This document shows, one piece after another, positions 1 through 6,646 of a stretch of 9,140 nt of DNA (positions are counted from its first letter, which is position 1; each line of letters starts with the position of its first letter). Location of the stretch: assembly GCF_001983105.1 (NCBI RefSeq), contig NZ_MOMC01000070.1, forward strand, positions 31,904 through 41,043, read 5' to 3'. Below the pieces are notes generated by a model that saw only the letters and a program-made list of their open reading frames with translations, searched no databases and was not told where the DNA came from. Source of the stretch: Pseudofrankia asymbiotica. GTDB lineage: Bacteria > Actinomycetota > Actinomycetes > Frankiales > Frankiaceae. The position numbers and the translations under genes were made by a program.

Positions 1-19
1 GGGGCGCGTCGACCCCGGC

Positions 20-625
20 ATGCCCCAGATGCTGGCACCGCTGCGCGACACCGTCCGCGAGGGGCTGAAGATCGTCGTCGTCGGCGGGTTCGGCGTCGGC
101 AAGACCACGATGGTGCGCGCGGTCAGCGAGATCCGCCCGCTGTCGACCGAGGAGGTCATGACCGAGGCCGGCGTCGGCATCGACGACACCGCCGGGCTGC
201 GCGGGAAGACCACGACGACGGTCGCCTTCGACTTCGGCCGGATCAGCCTTGACGACCACCTGGTGCTCTACCTGTTCGGCGCGCCCGGCCAGGAGCGGTT
301 CTGGTTCCTGTGGGACCGGCTGTTCGCCGGCACGCTTGGCGCCGTCGTGCTCGTCGACACCCGCCGGGTCCAGGACTCCTGGTACGCGATCGACCGGCTG
401 GAGCACCAGAAGGTGCCGTTCGTCGTCGCCCGCAACAACTTCGGCCCGCCGGTTCACTCGCTCGACGACGTGCGCGACGCGCTGTCGCTGGACCCGGGGG
501 TCCCGCTGCTCGACTGCGACGCCCGCGCCCGGGACTCGAGCAAGGCGGTGCTGATCGAGCTCGTCGACCATGTCCTGGCGCTGTCCACCGCCGCTCACGG
601 CGCGGCGGCGGGGCGCCGGGGGTGA
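20..625 (+). CDS. cvnD: CvnD-type Ras-like GTPase of a conservon
   Basis: Small GTP-binding protein, 201 aa from the first in-window ATG. Seen: P-loop GGFGVGKT at residues 22-29 after a hydrophobic strand (KIVVV), SEIRPLSTEEVMT following it, a run of four Thr at 64-67 as switch-I threonine, and FGAPGQERFWF at 86-96 in the G3 position. G3 has Gly where Ras has Asp, and G4 (ARNNF, 137-141) is not a clean NKxD; CDAR at 166-169 is the G5-like segment. These departures resemble the bacterial MglA/CvnD group, so I read them as family features. Known: in conservons this GTPase works in the cytoplasm with a membrane sensor kinase, a roadblock/LC7 protein and a DUF742 protein. Those genes would lie upstream, outside the window. 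The frame is open back to base 2 and no ribosome site precedes the ATG at 20, so the true start may be off the left edge. The P450 gene follows after 76 bases, as in other conservons. Confidence 0.93.
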   Translation: MPQMLAPLRDTVREGLKIVVVGGFGVGKTTMVRAVSEIRPLSTEEVMTEAGVGIDDTAGLRGKTTTTVAFDFGRISLDDHLVLYLFGAPGQERFWFLWDRLFAGTLGAVVLVDTRRVQDSWYAIDRLEHQKVPFVVARNNFGPPVHSLDDVRDALSLDPGVPLLDCDARARDSSKAVLIELVDHVLALSTAAHGAAAGRRG

Positions 626-646
626 GCCCGGGGCCGTCGACGCAGG

Positions 647-671
647 CCCGGTTGACTGAGACCCGGTTGAC
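647..671 (+). repeat. Two direct copies of CCCGGTTGAC in the GTPase-P450 gap
   Basis: CCCGGTTGAC occurs at 647-656 and again at 662-671, a period of 15 bases, in the 76-base gap before the P450 gene. Each copy holds a TTGAC core like a sigma-70 -35 box, but no convincing -10 box lies about 17 bases downstream of either. It could be a regulator site, part of a secondary promoter, or chance duplication. Confidence 0.4.
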
Positions 672-690
672 GGCGGGCTCTTGAGGGTTG

Positions 691-696
691 AGGGAG
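691..696 (+). promoter_or_regulatory. Ribosome binding site fixing the P450 start
   Basis: AGGGAG ends five bases before the ATG at 702. An in-frame TTG at 681 would add seven residues (MRVEGDP) but would place this site inside the coding region, so 702 is the preferred start. Confidence 0.7.
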
Positions 697-701
697 ACCC
701 G

Positions 702-1949
702 ATGACTGATCTGACCACCGCGCCGGACCGGGCGGCCGCCCTGGCGAGCCGCTACCCGGCGCACGTGGGCGCGGCCCGGCTCTACGGCGAGGAGTACCAC
801 CGGGACACGGCCGGGCTCTACCGCGCGCTGCGGGCGCGGCACGGCGCCGTGGCCCCGGCCCTGCTGGAGGCCGACCTCCCGGTCTGGCTGGTGCTCAGCT
901 ACCGGGAGATGCACTACGTGCTCACCCGCCCGGAGCTGTTCGACCGGCAGACGCCGTGGAACGCGCTCGACCTCGTCCCGGCGGACTGGTCGCAGCGATG
1001 GCTGCTGGGCACCGAGTCGGTCATGCGGTCGAGCGGCCGTGAGCACGAGCACCGCTCGACCGTGCTGCACGACGCGCTGGCCGGCGTCGACCAGCTGGAG
1101 CTGCGCTCGCGCTGCGAGCGGATCGCCGACGCGCTGATCGACGAGTTCGCCCCGGACGGCCGGGCGGAGCTGATGAGCCAGTTCGCCCTGCAGATGCCCG
1201 TGCGGGTGGTGTCCTGGATGCTGGGCATCCCGCTGGCGGAGGCGCCGGCCGTGGTGCGCGACCTCATCGTCCTGATGAACTACACGGGCGAGGCGCCGGC
1301 CGCCTACGGGCGGCTGCTCGCCCGCATGCACGACCTGATCCGGCAGCGACGCGAGCGGCCGACGTTCGACGTCGCCTCCCGGATGGTCCACCACTCGCTG
1401 GCCGCACCGGACGACCTGCTGGTCGAGGACATGCAGTACGTGGTCGGCGGCGGGCAGCAGCCGACGGCGTACTGGATCGGCAACACGCTGCGGCTGCTGC
1501 TCACCGACACCCGGTTCGCCATGACGCTCGCCGGCGGGCGCCGCAGCGTCGGCCAGGCGATGGGCGAGGTCCTCTGGGAGGAGCCGCCGCTGGCGAACCT
1601 GAGCGCGTACTGGGCCGCCCGGTCCTGCCAGCTGGGCAACCACCAGGTCCAGGCCGGCGACATGCTGGTCCTCGGCATCGCGGCCGCGCACGCCGACCCG
1701 CACATCCGCCCGGACCAGACCGTCAGCGTCGGCGACAACCAGGCGCACCTGGCGTTCGGCCACGGCCCGCACCGCTGCCCGTTCCCCGCCCAGGAACTGG
1801 CCGAGGTCATCGCCGAGACCGGCATCGAGGTGCTGCTCGACCGGCTCCCCGACCTGAGGCTGGCCGTGCCCGCGCCGGAGCTGCGCTGGGAGGAGTCGCT
1901 CTGGATGCGCGGCCTCGCGAGCCTGCCGGTCGTCTTCACCCCGGCCTGA
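702..1949 (+). CDS. Conservon-associated cytochrome P450 (CYP157-like) lacking ExxR
   Basis: Cytoplasmic haem-thiolate protein, 415 aa, normal length for a bacterial P450. The haem loop FGHGPHRCP is at 352-360 with Cys359 as ligand; the Gly normally found two residues after the Cys is not there (CPFP). The K-helix reads EVLW at 289-292, so Trp292 stands where nearly all P450s have the ExxR arginine. The I-helix reads GGGQQPT at 249-255, with Gln and Pro where the usual acid and first Thr sit. The meander segment before the haem loop (VSVGDNQAHLAFG) also lacks the usual Arg. Known: Streptomyces CYP157 proteins, encoded in conservons beside the GTPase gene, lack ExxR, so position and motifs agree (the gene is often called cvnE). 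Substrate and redox partner cannot be read from sequence, and the altered oxygen-activation residues leave open whether it is a normal monooxygenase. It probably shares a transcript with the GTPase gene. Confidence 0.93.
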   Translation: MTDLTTAPDRAAALASRYPAHVGAARLYGEEYHRDTAGLYRALRARHGAVAPALLEADLPVWLVLSYREMHYVLTRPELFDRQTPWNALDLVPADWSQRWLLGTESVMRSSGREHEHRSTVLHDALAGVDQLELRSRCERIADALIDEFAPDGRAELMSQFALQMPVRVVSWMLGIPLAEAPAVVRDLIVLMNYTGEAPAAYGRLLARMHDLIRQRRERPTFDVASRMVHHSLAAPDDLLVEDMQYVVGGGQQPTAYWIGNTLRLLLTDTRFAMTLAGGRRSVGQAMGEVLWEEPPLANLSAYWAARSCQLGNHQVQAGDMLVLGIAAAHADPHIRPDQTVSVGDNQAHLAFGHGPHRCPFPAQELAEVIAETGIEVLLDRLPDLRLAVPAPELRWEESLWMRGLASLPVVFTPA

Positions 1950-1951
1950 TC

Positions 1952-1969
1952 GACGCCCGGCGCGGCGTC
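1952..1969 (+). terminator. Possible stem-loop after the P450 stop
   Basis: Arms GACGCC (1952-1957) and GGCGTC (1964-1969) pair perfectly around a six-base loop, starting three bases after the P450 stop codon. There is no T-run, which is common for actinomycete 3' hairpins. The rest of the gap to 2064 before the convergent membrane-protein gene shows no gene. Confidence 0.35.
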
Positions 1970-2064
1970 CAGCCGTGCGGCTTCGCCGCCGTCATCGCCG
2001 GATTTGGGATCGGCGCCGGCCAGGCCCCGGAGAACACCTTCGGCCTGACCGGCGCCCTCCGTGG

Positions 2065-3303
2065 CTACTCGGCCGCGGGCTTCGGCTTGGGGCCGGCGGA
2101 GCGCATGTTGACGAGGCGGCCGAGCAGGTCGAACCAGAACGGGGCACCCACGGTCAGGGCGGCCGCGGCGACCAGCCAGCCGAGCGCCTTCAGCGCCCAG
2201 TCACCGGCGTCGTCGGGAACGGCCCGGGGGTCGGTGACCGTGTCGGCGTGGGTCCAGCCGAACGGGAGCTGCAGCGCGCCGATGTCGCGCACCGCCGAGA
2301 CCGCCGTCTCCGCGGCGCCTTCGCCGGACGAGCCGTCCCCGCCGGCCGGAGTGGAGGTCTGCACGCGGGTCTCGGCCGAGGAGACGGCGACCGCGCGCAG
2401 CGCGCTGTCCTGCCAGAGCGCCCGAGTCAGGCCGATCGCGTCCAGGTTGAACGCGACGGTCAGCGCGATGGCGTAGACCAGCAGGAACTTGCCGATCCGG
2501 CGCTTGTACCAGCCGGAGAGCCGGTCCATCGCGGCGTCGTACCACTGGGCGAGCTCCGCGACCAGCTTGTCGCGGTCGGCGCCCGCCCGCGCGGCGGTCG
2601 CGGTCAGCGCGGTCTTGAGCGGCGAGTCCGGCAGCCGGGCGATCTCCGCTCCCAGTGGGAGCACCGCCGTGTCCGGCGACTGGGCGAGCAGCGCGACGAT
2701 CGCGGTCGTGACCGCGCGGCCGGACTCGGAGCTGGCGGGCATCGCCGCGCTCAGCGCCTGGGCGGTCGCAGGGGTCAGGTTGTCGTAGGCGGCGCGGTAG
2801 GCCGCGGCGTACGCCGTGCGCTGCTCGTCGGTGACGTCGCTAGGGAACGCGCCGGCGAGTTCGGCGGGGCTGGCGCGGTGCAGCAAGGCCCGTGCCGGCG
2901 GCTCGACCAGCTCGAGCACGGCGCGCGCGAACGCCGTCGACGAGACGTAGGTCGGCAGTCGCAGACCGCGGGCCCGCCGGACGGCGCCCAGCCAGCCGTG
3001 GGCCGGCGGCATCGCGGCGACGGCGGGGACGGCGGCGCGTCCGCCGGCCCGCAGCGCCCGCAGCGGCCCGTCCAGCAGCTCGGCGGTGACGTCCCGCGCG
3101 GGCGCCGCGCCGTCCGGAGACGCCGGCGGCGTCCGCGGCCGGACGACCTCCGAGGCGAGGCGGCGCAGCTCGGCCTCCAGCTGGCGTCCCCGGTAGTTGA
3201 AGAAGCCGAGCACGGCCTCGTTCACCCGGGAGACGGCGACGCTGAAGACGGCGAACACCAGCGCAAGTCCGATGAGCACCTGCAGAACGGCGGAGTCCGA
3301 CAT
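2065..3303 (-). CDS. Conserved membrane protein of unknown function
   Basis: 412 aa from the ATG at 3303, chosen because GAGG lies seven bases upstream and the hydrophobic N-terminus begins directly after it; an upstream ATG would add only MSWRMRTRCV. Seen: a first membrane segment at about 5-24, then SRVNEAVLGFFNYRGRQLE with a conserved-looking NEA, a long mostly soluble Ala-rich middle (about 50-250) containing LPTYVSS at 117-123, then WYDAAMDRLSGWYKRR (254-269) leading into membrane segment 2 (about 271-290), a soluble loop with low-complexity Gly/Ser/Thr residues, and membrane segment 3 (about 371-390) ending GAPFWFDLLGRLVNM. From memory, this pattern (N-terminal anchor, WYxxxMDRxSGWYKRR before helix 2, GAPFWFDLL near the C-terminus) belongs to a widespread uncharacterised bacterial membrane family; I know no assigned function or catalytic motif. 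It is convergent with the P450 gene and divergent from the ligase gene, so probably a single-gene transcript. Confidence 0.88.
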   Translation of the reverse strand: MSDSAVLQVLIGLALVFAVFSVAVSRVNEAVLGFFNYRGRQLEAELRRLASEVVRPRTPPASPDGAAPARDVTAELLDGPLRALRAGGRAAVPAVAAMPPAHGWLGAVRRARGLRLPTYVSSTAFARAVLELVEPPARALLHRASPAELAGAFPSDVTDEQRTAYAAAYRAAYDNLTPATAQALSAAMPASSESGRAVTTAIVALLAQSPDTAVLPLGAEIARLPDSPLKTALTATAARAGADRDKLVAELAQWYDAAMDRLSGWYKRRIGKFLLVYAIALTVAFNLDAIGLTRALWQDSALRAVAVSSAETRVQTSTPAGGDGSSGEGAAETAVSAVRDIGALQLPFGWTHADTVTDPRAVPDDAGDWALKALGWLVAAAALTVGAPFWFDLLGRLVNMRSAGPKPKPAAE

Positions 3304-3309
3304 GACACA

Positions 3310-3313
3310 CCTC
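3310..3313 (-). promoter_or_regulatory. Ribosome binding site fixing the membrane-protein start
   Basis: On the minus strand GAGG precedes the ATG at 3303 by about seven bases. The alternative upstream ATG codons in the same frame have no comparable site and would place charged residues ahead of the membrane anchor. Confidence 0.6.
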
Positions 3314-3414
3314 GTTCGCATTCGCCATGACAAAGAGTGATCCGCGCATTTCTACCGGAACCGCGTACGGGCCGCCTCGGCGGGCCGCGCCAAACGGTGG
3401 GCGTGGGCGGGCGT

Positions 3415-3470
3415 GGCGTGTTTCCTTGTGGGGACGTGGTGAGTAGGCGCGTTTCCCTGCCGGGGCGTGG
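3415..3470 (+). repeat. Imperfect 25-bp direct repeat, period 31, upstream of ligD
   Basis: Bases 3415-3439 and 3446-3470 match at 20 of 25 positions, sharing GGCG, GTTTCC, a GGG core and a terminal CGTGG. They lie in the 255-base gap between the divergent membrane-protein and ligase genes. A period of 31 is close to three helical turns, so two copies of a protein could sit on the same face. The stretch is also G-rich (GGG at 3399-3401, 3405-3407 and 3409-3411, GGGG at 3430-3433). No clear -35/-10 pair was found in this gap. Confidence 0.5.
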
Positions 3471-3480
3471 GGGAAAGCGC
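3447..3480 (+). promoter_or_regulatory. Stem-loop in the ligD upstream region
   Basis: GCGC (3447-3450), a bulged G (3451) and TTTCCC (3452-3457) pair with GGGAAAGCGC (3471-3480), giving ten base pairs with one bulge and a 13-base loop. TCTTTCT follows at 3481-3487. This resembles a leaky terminator or attenuator in a leader about 80 bases before the ligase GTG; it could also be an inverted binding site, since the right arm mirrors the TTTCC of the direct repeats. No transcript start can be placed, so it may lie outside the mRNA. Confidence 0.4.
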
Positions 3481-3558
3481 TCTTTCTGGCGAGCATCCGG
3501 TGGGAGGCGGCCGAGCGCCGTCGGCGGCGGCACCGCCGCGGAGGGGCGGGCAGGACGC

Positions 3559-5289
3559 GTGACGTCGGAGAAGCCGCGTTCGCTGGACACCTACCGCGCC
3601 CGACGAGACCCGGCGCGCACCCCCGAGCCGGTTCCCACCGCGCCCTCACAGGACGTGTCCGTGCCCACGCCCGCCCAGGACGCGTCCACGCCCATGGAGG
3701 AGTCGACGGCGACGCCTGGCGGCGGGAACCAGGACGGTGAGAACGAAGCGGTCGACCACACCGGTGACGACCAGGCGGGGCGGGGCGACACCTTCGTCAT
3801 CCAGGAGCACCACGCGCGGGCGCTGCACTGGGACGTGCGGCTGGAACGCGACGGGGTGCTCGTCTCCTGGGCGGTGCCGAAGGGGCTGCCGGTCGACCCG
3901 CACGCCAACCACCTGGCGAAACAGACCGAGGACCACCCGCTCGAGTACGCGGGCTTCGCCGGCGACATTCCGCGGGGTGAGTACGGCGGCGGGTCGGTGA
4001 GTATCTGGGATCGCGGCACCTACGAACTGGAGAGCTGGACCGCGGACAAGGTGAAGGTCGTGCTGCGCGGCGAGCGCGTGCGCGGCCGGTACGTCTTCTT
4101 CCGCGCCGGTGGCCGGCCGGGGCGGGAACCCGGCACGACCGGCACGACGCGCGCGGTGGGCCGGCGCCGCGGCGCGCGGTACGGGCCGGACGACTGGATG
4201 GTTCACCGGATGGACCCGCCCCAGGACCCGGCTCGCGAGCCGATGCCGGCCGCGCTGGAGCCGATGTACGCCGTCGCCGGTCCGCTGCCGTCGGGGCTCG
4301 AGTGGGTGTACGAGGTCAAGTGGGACGGGATGCGGGTGCTCGCGTTCGTCGAGGGCGGCCGGGTGCGCGCCCGCAGCAGGGCGGGGCGCGATGTGACCGC
4401 CGCGTTCCCCGAGCTGCGGCCGGTCGGCGCGGCACTCGGAGCGACGCAGGCGGTGCTGGACGGCGAGATCGTCGCCTTCGGCCCCGACGGCCGGCCCGAC
4501 TTCTCCTTGCTGGCGCACCGGATCCACGTCGCCGACGCGGGCGCCGCCCGCAGGCTGGCACGCCAGATCCCGGTGAGCTACGTGGTCTTTGACCTGCTCT
4601 TCCTCGAGGGGCACGCGACGACCGGCCTGTCGTTCGACGAGCGGCGCGAGCTGCTCGGCCAGTTCCCGGGGCTGACGTTGTCGGACACGCTGCCGGGCGA
4701 CGGGCCGGAGGTGCTGCGCGCGAGTGCCGCCGCGGGCCTGGAGGGCGTCATCGCGAAGCGCCGCTCGTCGGTCTACCAACCCGGCCGGCGCGCCGCCGAC
4801 TGGGTGAAGACGAAGAACATCCGTACCCAGACCGTGGTGATCGGCGGATGGGAGCCGGGTGCCGGCCGGCGGGAGGGCCGTATCGGCTCGCTGCTCGTCG
4901 GCGTCGCGGACCCCGGCGGGGCGCTTCCGGGCGGGCCGGCGGGAGGCGAGCCCGATGGTGAGATCGGCGGAGACTCCGGCGGCGACATCGCGTTCCGGTA
5001 CGCGGGGCACGTCGGGACGGGCTTCTCGGACGCCACCCTCGACCTGCTCGCCGGCCTGCTGGAGCCGCTGCGGCGGGACACCCCGCCATTCCCGGACGTA
5101 CCGGCCCAGCGCGCCCGAAGGGCCATCTGGGTGCGTCCCGAGCTGGTCGCCGAGGTCGAGTACGCCCGCTGGACCCCCGACGCCCGGATGCGCCACCCGT
5201 CGTTCAAGGGCCTGCGCGACGACATGACCCCCGCCGACACGGCCCGGGACTTCTCACCGGTCGGCGAGGCCGGCGAGGGGCGTTCATGA
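3559..5289 (+). CDS. ligD: LigD-type protein: 3'-phosphoesterase plus ATP-dependent DNA ligase
   Basis: Known LigD proteins clean 3' ends and seal double-strand breaks with Ku in bacterial end joining. 576 aa from a GTG at 3559, chosen because TSEKPRSLDTYRARRDPARTPEP is a typical LigD phosphoesterase beginning; the frame is open upstream to 3337 but that sequence is not family-like. An acidic, Pro/Thr-rich linker of about 50 residues (about 26-76) separates this from the phosphoesterase core. Core residues visible are His84, His90, Asp92 and Arg94 (HHARALHWDVR) and His126 and Tyr130 (HPLEY), matching the Pseudomonas LigD active-site pattern. The ligase domain has Lys254 as AMP-accepting lysine in EVKWDGMR, Glu303 in VLDGEIVAF, VVFDLLFLEG, Lys400 in EGVIAKR, and Lys417/Lys419 in DWVKTKN, then an OB-fold ending RHPSFKGLRDD. 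No primase-polymerase domain and no Ku gene are in the window. Convergent with the monooxygenase gene; stop codons are 13 bases apart. Confidence 0.95.
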   Translation: MTSEKPRSLDTYRARRDPARTPEPVPTAPSQDVSVPTPAQDASTPMEESTATPGGGNQDGENEAVDHTGDDQAGRGDTFVIQEHHARALHWDVRLERDGVLVSWAVPKGLPVDPHANHLAKQTEDHPLEYAGFAGDIPRGEYGGGSVSIWDRGTYELESWTADKVKVVLRGERVRGRYVFFRAGGRPGREPGTTGTTRAVGRRRGARYGPDDWMVHRMDPPQDPAREPMPAALEPMYAVAGPLPSGLEWVYEVKWDGMRVLAFVEGGRVRARSRAGRDVTAAFPELRPVGAALGATQAVLDGEIVAFGPDGRPDFSLLAHRIHVADAGAARRLARQIPVSYVVFDLLFLEGHATTGLSFDERRELLGQFPGLTLSDTLPGDGPEVLRASAAAGLEGVIAKRRSSVYQPGRRAADWVKTKNIRTQTVVIGGWEPGAGRREGRIGSLLVGVADPGGALPGGPAGGEPDGEIGGDSGGDIAFRYAGHVGTGFSDATLDLLAGLLEPLRRDTPPFPDVPAQRARRAIWVRPELVAEVEYARWTPDARMRHPSFKGLRDDMTPADTARDFSPVGEAGEGRS

Positions 5290-5322
5290 GCCGCCGTCAG
5301 GCCTACGACGGCGAGGCCGGCG
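5262..5322 (+). repeat. 14-bp direct repeat spanning the ligD/monooxygenase 3' junction
   Basis: CGGCGAGGCCGGCG occurs exactly at 5262-5275, in the last codons of ligD, and at 5309-5322, in the last codons of the opposite-strand monooxygenase gene. Both copies are coding in different frames and strands. The word is low in complexity for this base composition, so it may be chance. Confidence 0.4.
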
Positions 5323-6646
5323 CGTGGGCGGGCGCCTGGCGTGGCGCGGGCGTGTCCACGTGCTCGGGGCGCAGGCCGACGCCGACCAGGCGGCCGGCGA
5401 GCCCCCGCAGGGCCGGCTGCCGGTCCAGCAGCCGGACCGCCCGGGGGGACCGCACCGGGGCGTCGGCCGCGAGCGCCGGGCCGATCAGGCCGCGGCCAAG
5501 CCCGCGCTGCAGCAGCTGGGTGCCGGCGGTCGGGAACCACCGGCGGCGTTGGAACGCGCGCAGCACCCTCGTCACCTCGGCCGTCCCGGCACCGGAACGC
5601 AGCGGGCCGGCGAGCATCCGCGCCGCGGCGACCGCGTCCTGGACCGCCAGGTTGATGCCGACCCCGCCGACCGGCGACATCGCGTGCGCCGCGTCGCCGA
5701 TGAGCAGCACGCCGGGGGAGTGCCAGCGGCGCAGCCGGTCGAGCCGCACGGGCAGGAAGGCGACGTCCTCGGCGTCGACGATCGCGCCGACCCGGCCCGC
5801 GAGCCAGGGCGCGAGCGCGGCGACACCGGCGCGCAGCGCCCCCGTCCCGGCCGCGAGCGTCTCCTCCCTGCCGTCCTTCGGAATGAGGTACGCCGTCTGC
5901 CAGTAGTGGCCGCGGTCGATGAGCACCAGCATCCGGCCGGCACCGACGTGCAGGGCGACGCCTTCCGGGTCGTCGGGCCAGCGCGGCAGCCGGAACCACA
6001 GCACGTCCATCGGCGTGCCGAACTCGTGGCGGGTGAGCGCGCGCCCCGCGGCGTCGAGTGCCGCGCACACCGTCGAATGCCGCCCGTCCGCCCCGATGAC
6101 CAGCCGGGCGCGGATCTCGGCCTGGCGGCGCGTGGCCTCCGGCCTGCCCGACGGCGCGGCGGGAACGGTCGCCACGACCCCGCGGGCCGGGCCGCCCGGC
6201 GTGTCGAAGAGCAGGCCGGAGGCCGCGTGGTTCCGCAGCAGCAGGAAGGTCGGATACTCCGCGGCCGCCGCGGCGAGCATCTCCAGCAGGTCCCACTGCG
6301 GCAGGAAGAGCACGTACGGGTGCGGGATGCGCAGGCGGGAGAAGTCGGCGACCCGGAAGGTGCCGTCGGCGAAGGTCGCGGTCAGCGCGCGCACGGGCCG
6401 GCCCGGCAGGGCGTCGACCCGGTCGCCCAGCCCCAGCTCGTCGAGCACGTCCAGGGTGGACGGATGGACCGTGTCGCCGCGGAAGTCGCGCAGGAAGTCG
6501 CCGTGTTTCTCCAGCACGGTGACCCGCACTCCCGCGCGGGCGAGCAGCAGTCCGACCAGCAGCCCGGCGGGCCCGGCGCCGACGACGCAGACATCGCATG
6601 GGCCGGGGTCGCCGACGTCCCGGCTGGAGAAGGAGCCGGCAGTCAC
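5303..6646 (-). CDS. FAD-dependent monooxygenase (aromatic hydroxylase / UbiH-like group)
   Basis: Flavoprotein hydroxylase of the group A class, expected to use NAD(P)H and oxygen to hydroxylate an aromatic or polyketide-like substrate. 447 aa from a GTG at 6646. Seen: dinucleotide-binding motif VVGAGPAGLLVGLLLARAG at 21-39 with the acidic strand end VLEKH, RGDTVHPSTLDVLDELGLG at 56-74, the DG motif GADGRHS at 185-191, and the FAD-ribityl GD motif GDAAHAMSPVGGVGINLAVQDA at about 317-338. There is no thioredoxin-like C-terminal domain, so it is nearer the UbiH/PHBH-sized members than phenol 2-monooxygenase. The frame is open far upstream, but the GTG is supported by its GTGA overlap with the stop of the preceding small gene. 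The substrate cannot be told; no polyketide or catabolic genes are next to it, and such enzymes serve ubiquinone-type, degradative and tailoring roles. The C-terminus is an Ala/Pro tail. Confidence 0.92.
   Translation of the reverse strand: MTAGSFSSRDVGDPGPCDVCVVGAGPAGLLVGLLLARAGVRVTVLEKHGDFLRDFRGDTVHPSTLDVLDELGLGDRVDALPGRPVRALTATFADGTFRVADFSRLRIPHPYVLFLPQWDLLEMLAAAAAEYPTFLLLRNHAASGLLFDTPGGPARGVVATVPAAPSGRPEATRRQAEIRARLVIGADGRHSTVCAALDAAGRALTRHEFGTPMDVLWFRLPRWPDDPEGVALHVGAGRMLVLIDRGHYWQTAYLIPKDGREETLAAGTGALRAGVAALAPWLAGRVGAIVDAEDVAFLPVRLDRLRRWHSPGVLLIGDAAHAMSPVGGVGINLAVQDAVAAARMLAGPLRSGAGTAEVTRVLRAFQRRRWFPTAGTQLLQRGLGRGLIGPALAADAPVRSPRAVRLLDRQPALRGLAGRLVGVGLRPEHVDTPAPRQAPAHAPASPS

Noticed and set aside
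681..701. TTG at 681 as the P450 start
   Set aside because: The ribosome site AGGGAG falls after it and is well placed for the ATG at 702.
243..1772. Minus-strand frame of 509 residues opposite the GTPase and P450
   Set aside because: It is antisense to two well-supported conservon genes and has no recognisable domain.
3304..3360. TAGAAA on the minus strand as a -10 box for the membrane-protein gene
   Set aside because: It lacks the final T and no -35 element lies at a suitable distance upstream.
3337..3558. Upstream extension of the LigD reading frame (74 more residues)
   Set aside because: The extra residues are not LigD-like, and the stretch holds the repeats and stem-loop of a leader; the GTG at 3559 starts directly at the conserved family beginning.
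5286..5906. Plus-strand frame beginning at an ATGA overlap with the ligD stop (206 residues)
   Set aside because: It lies wholly opposite the monooxygenase gene, has an Arg/Ser/Pro-rich composition typical of antisense frames in GC-rich DNA, and shows no domain.
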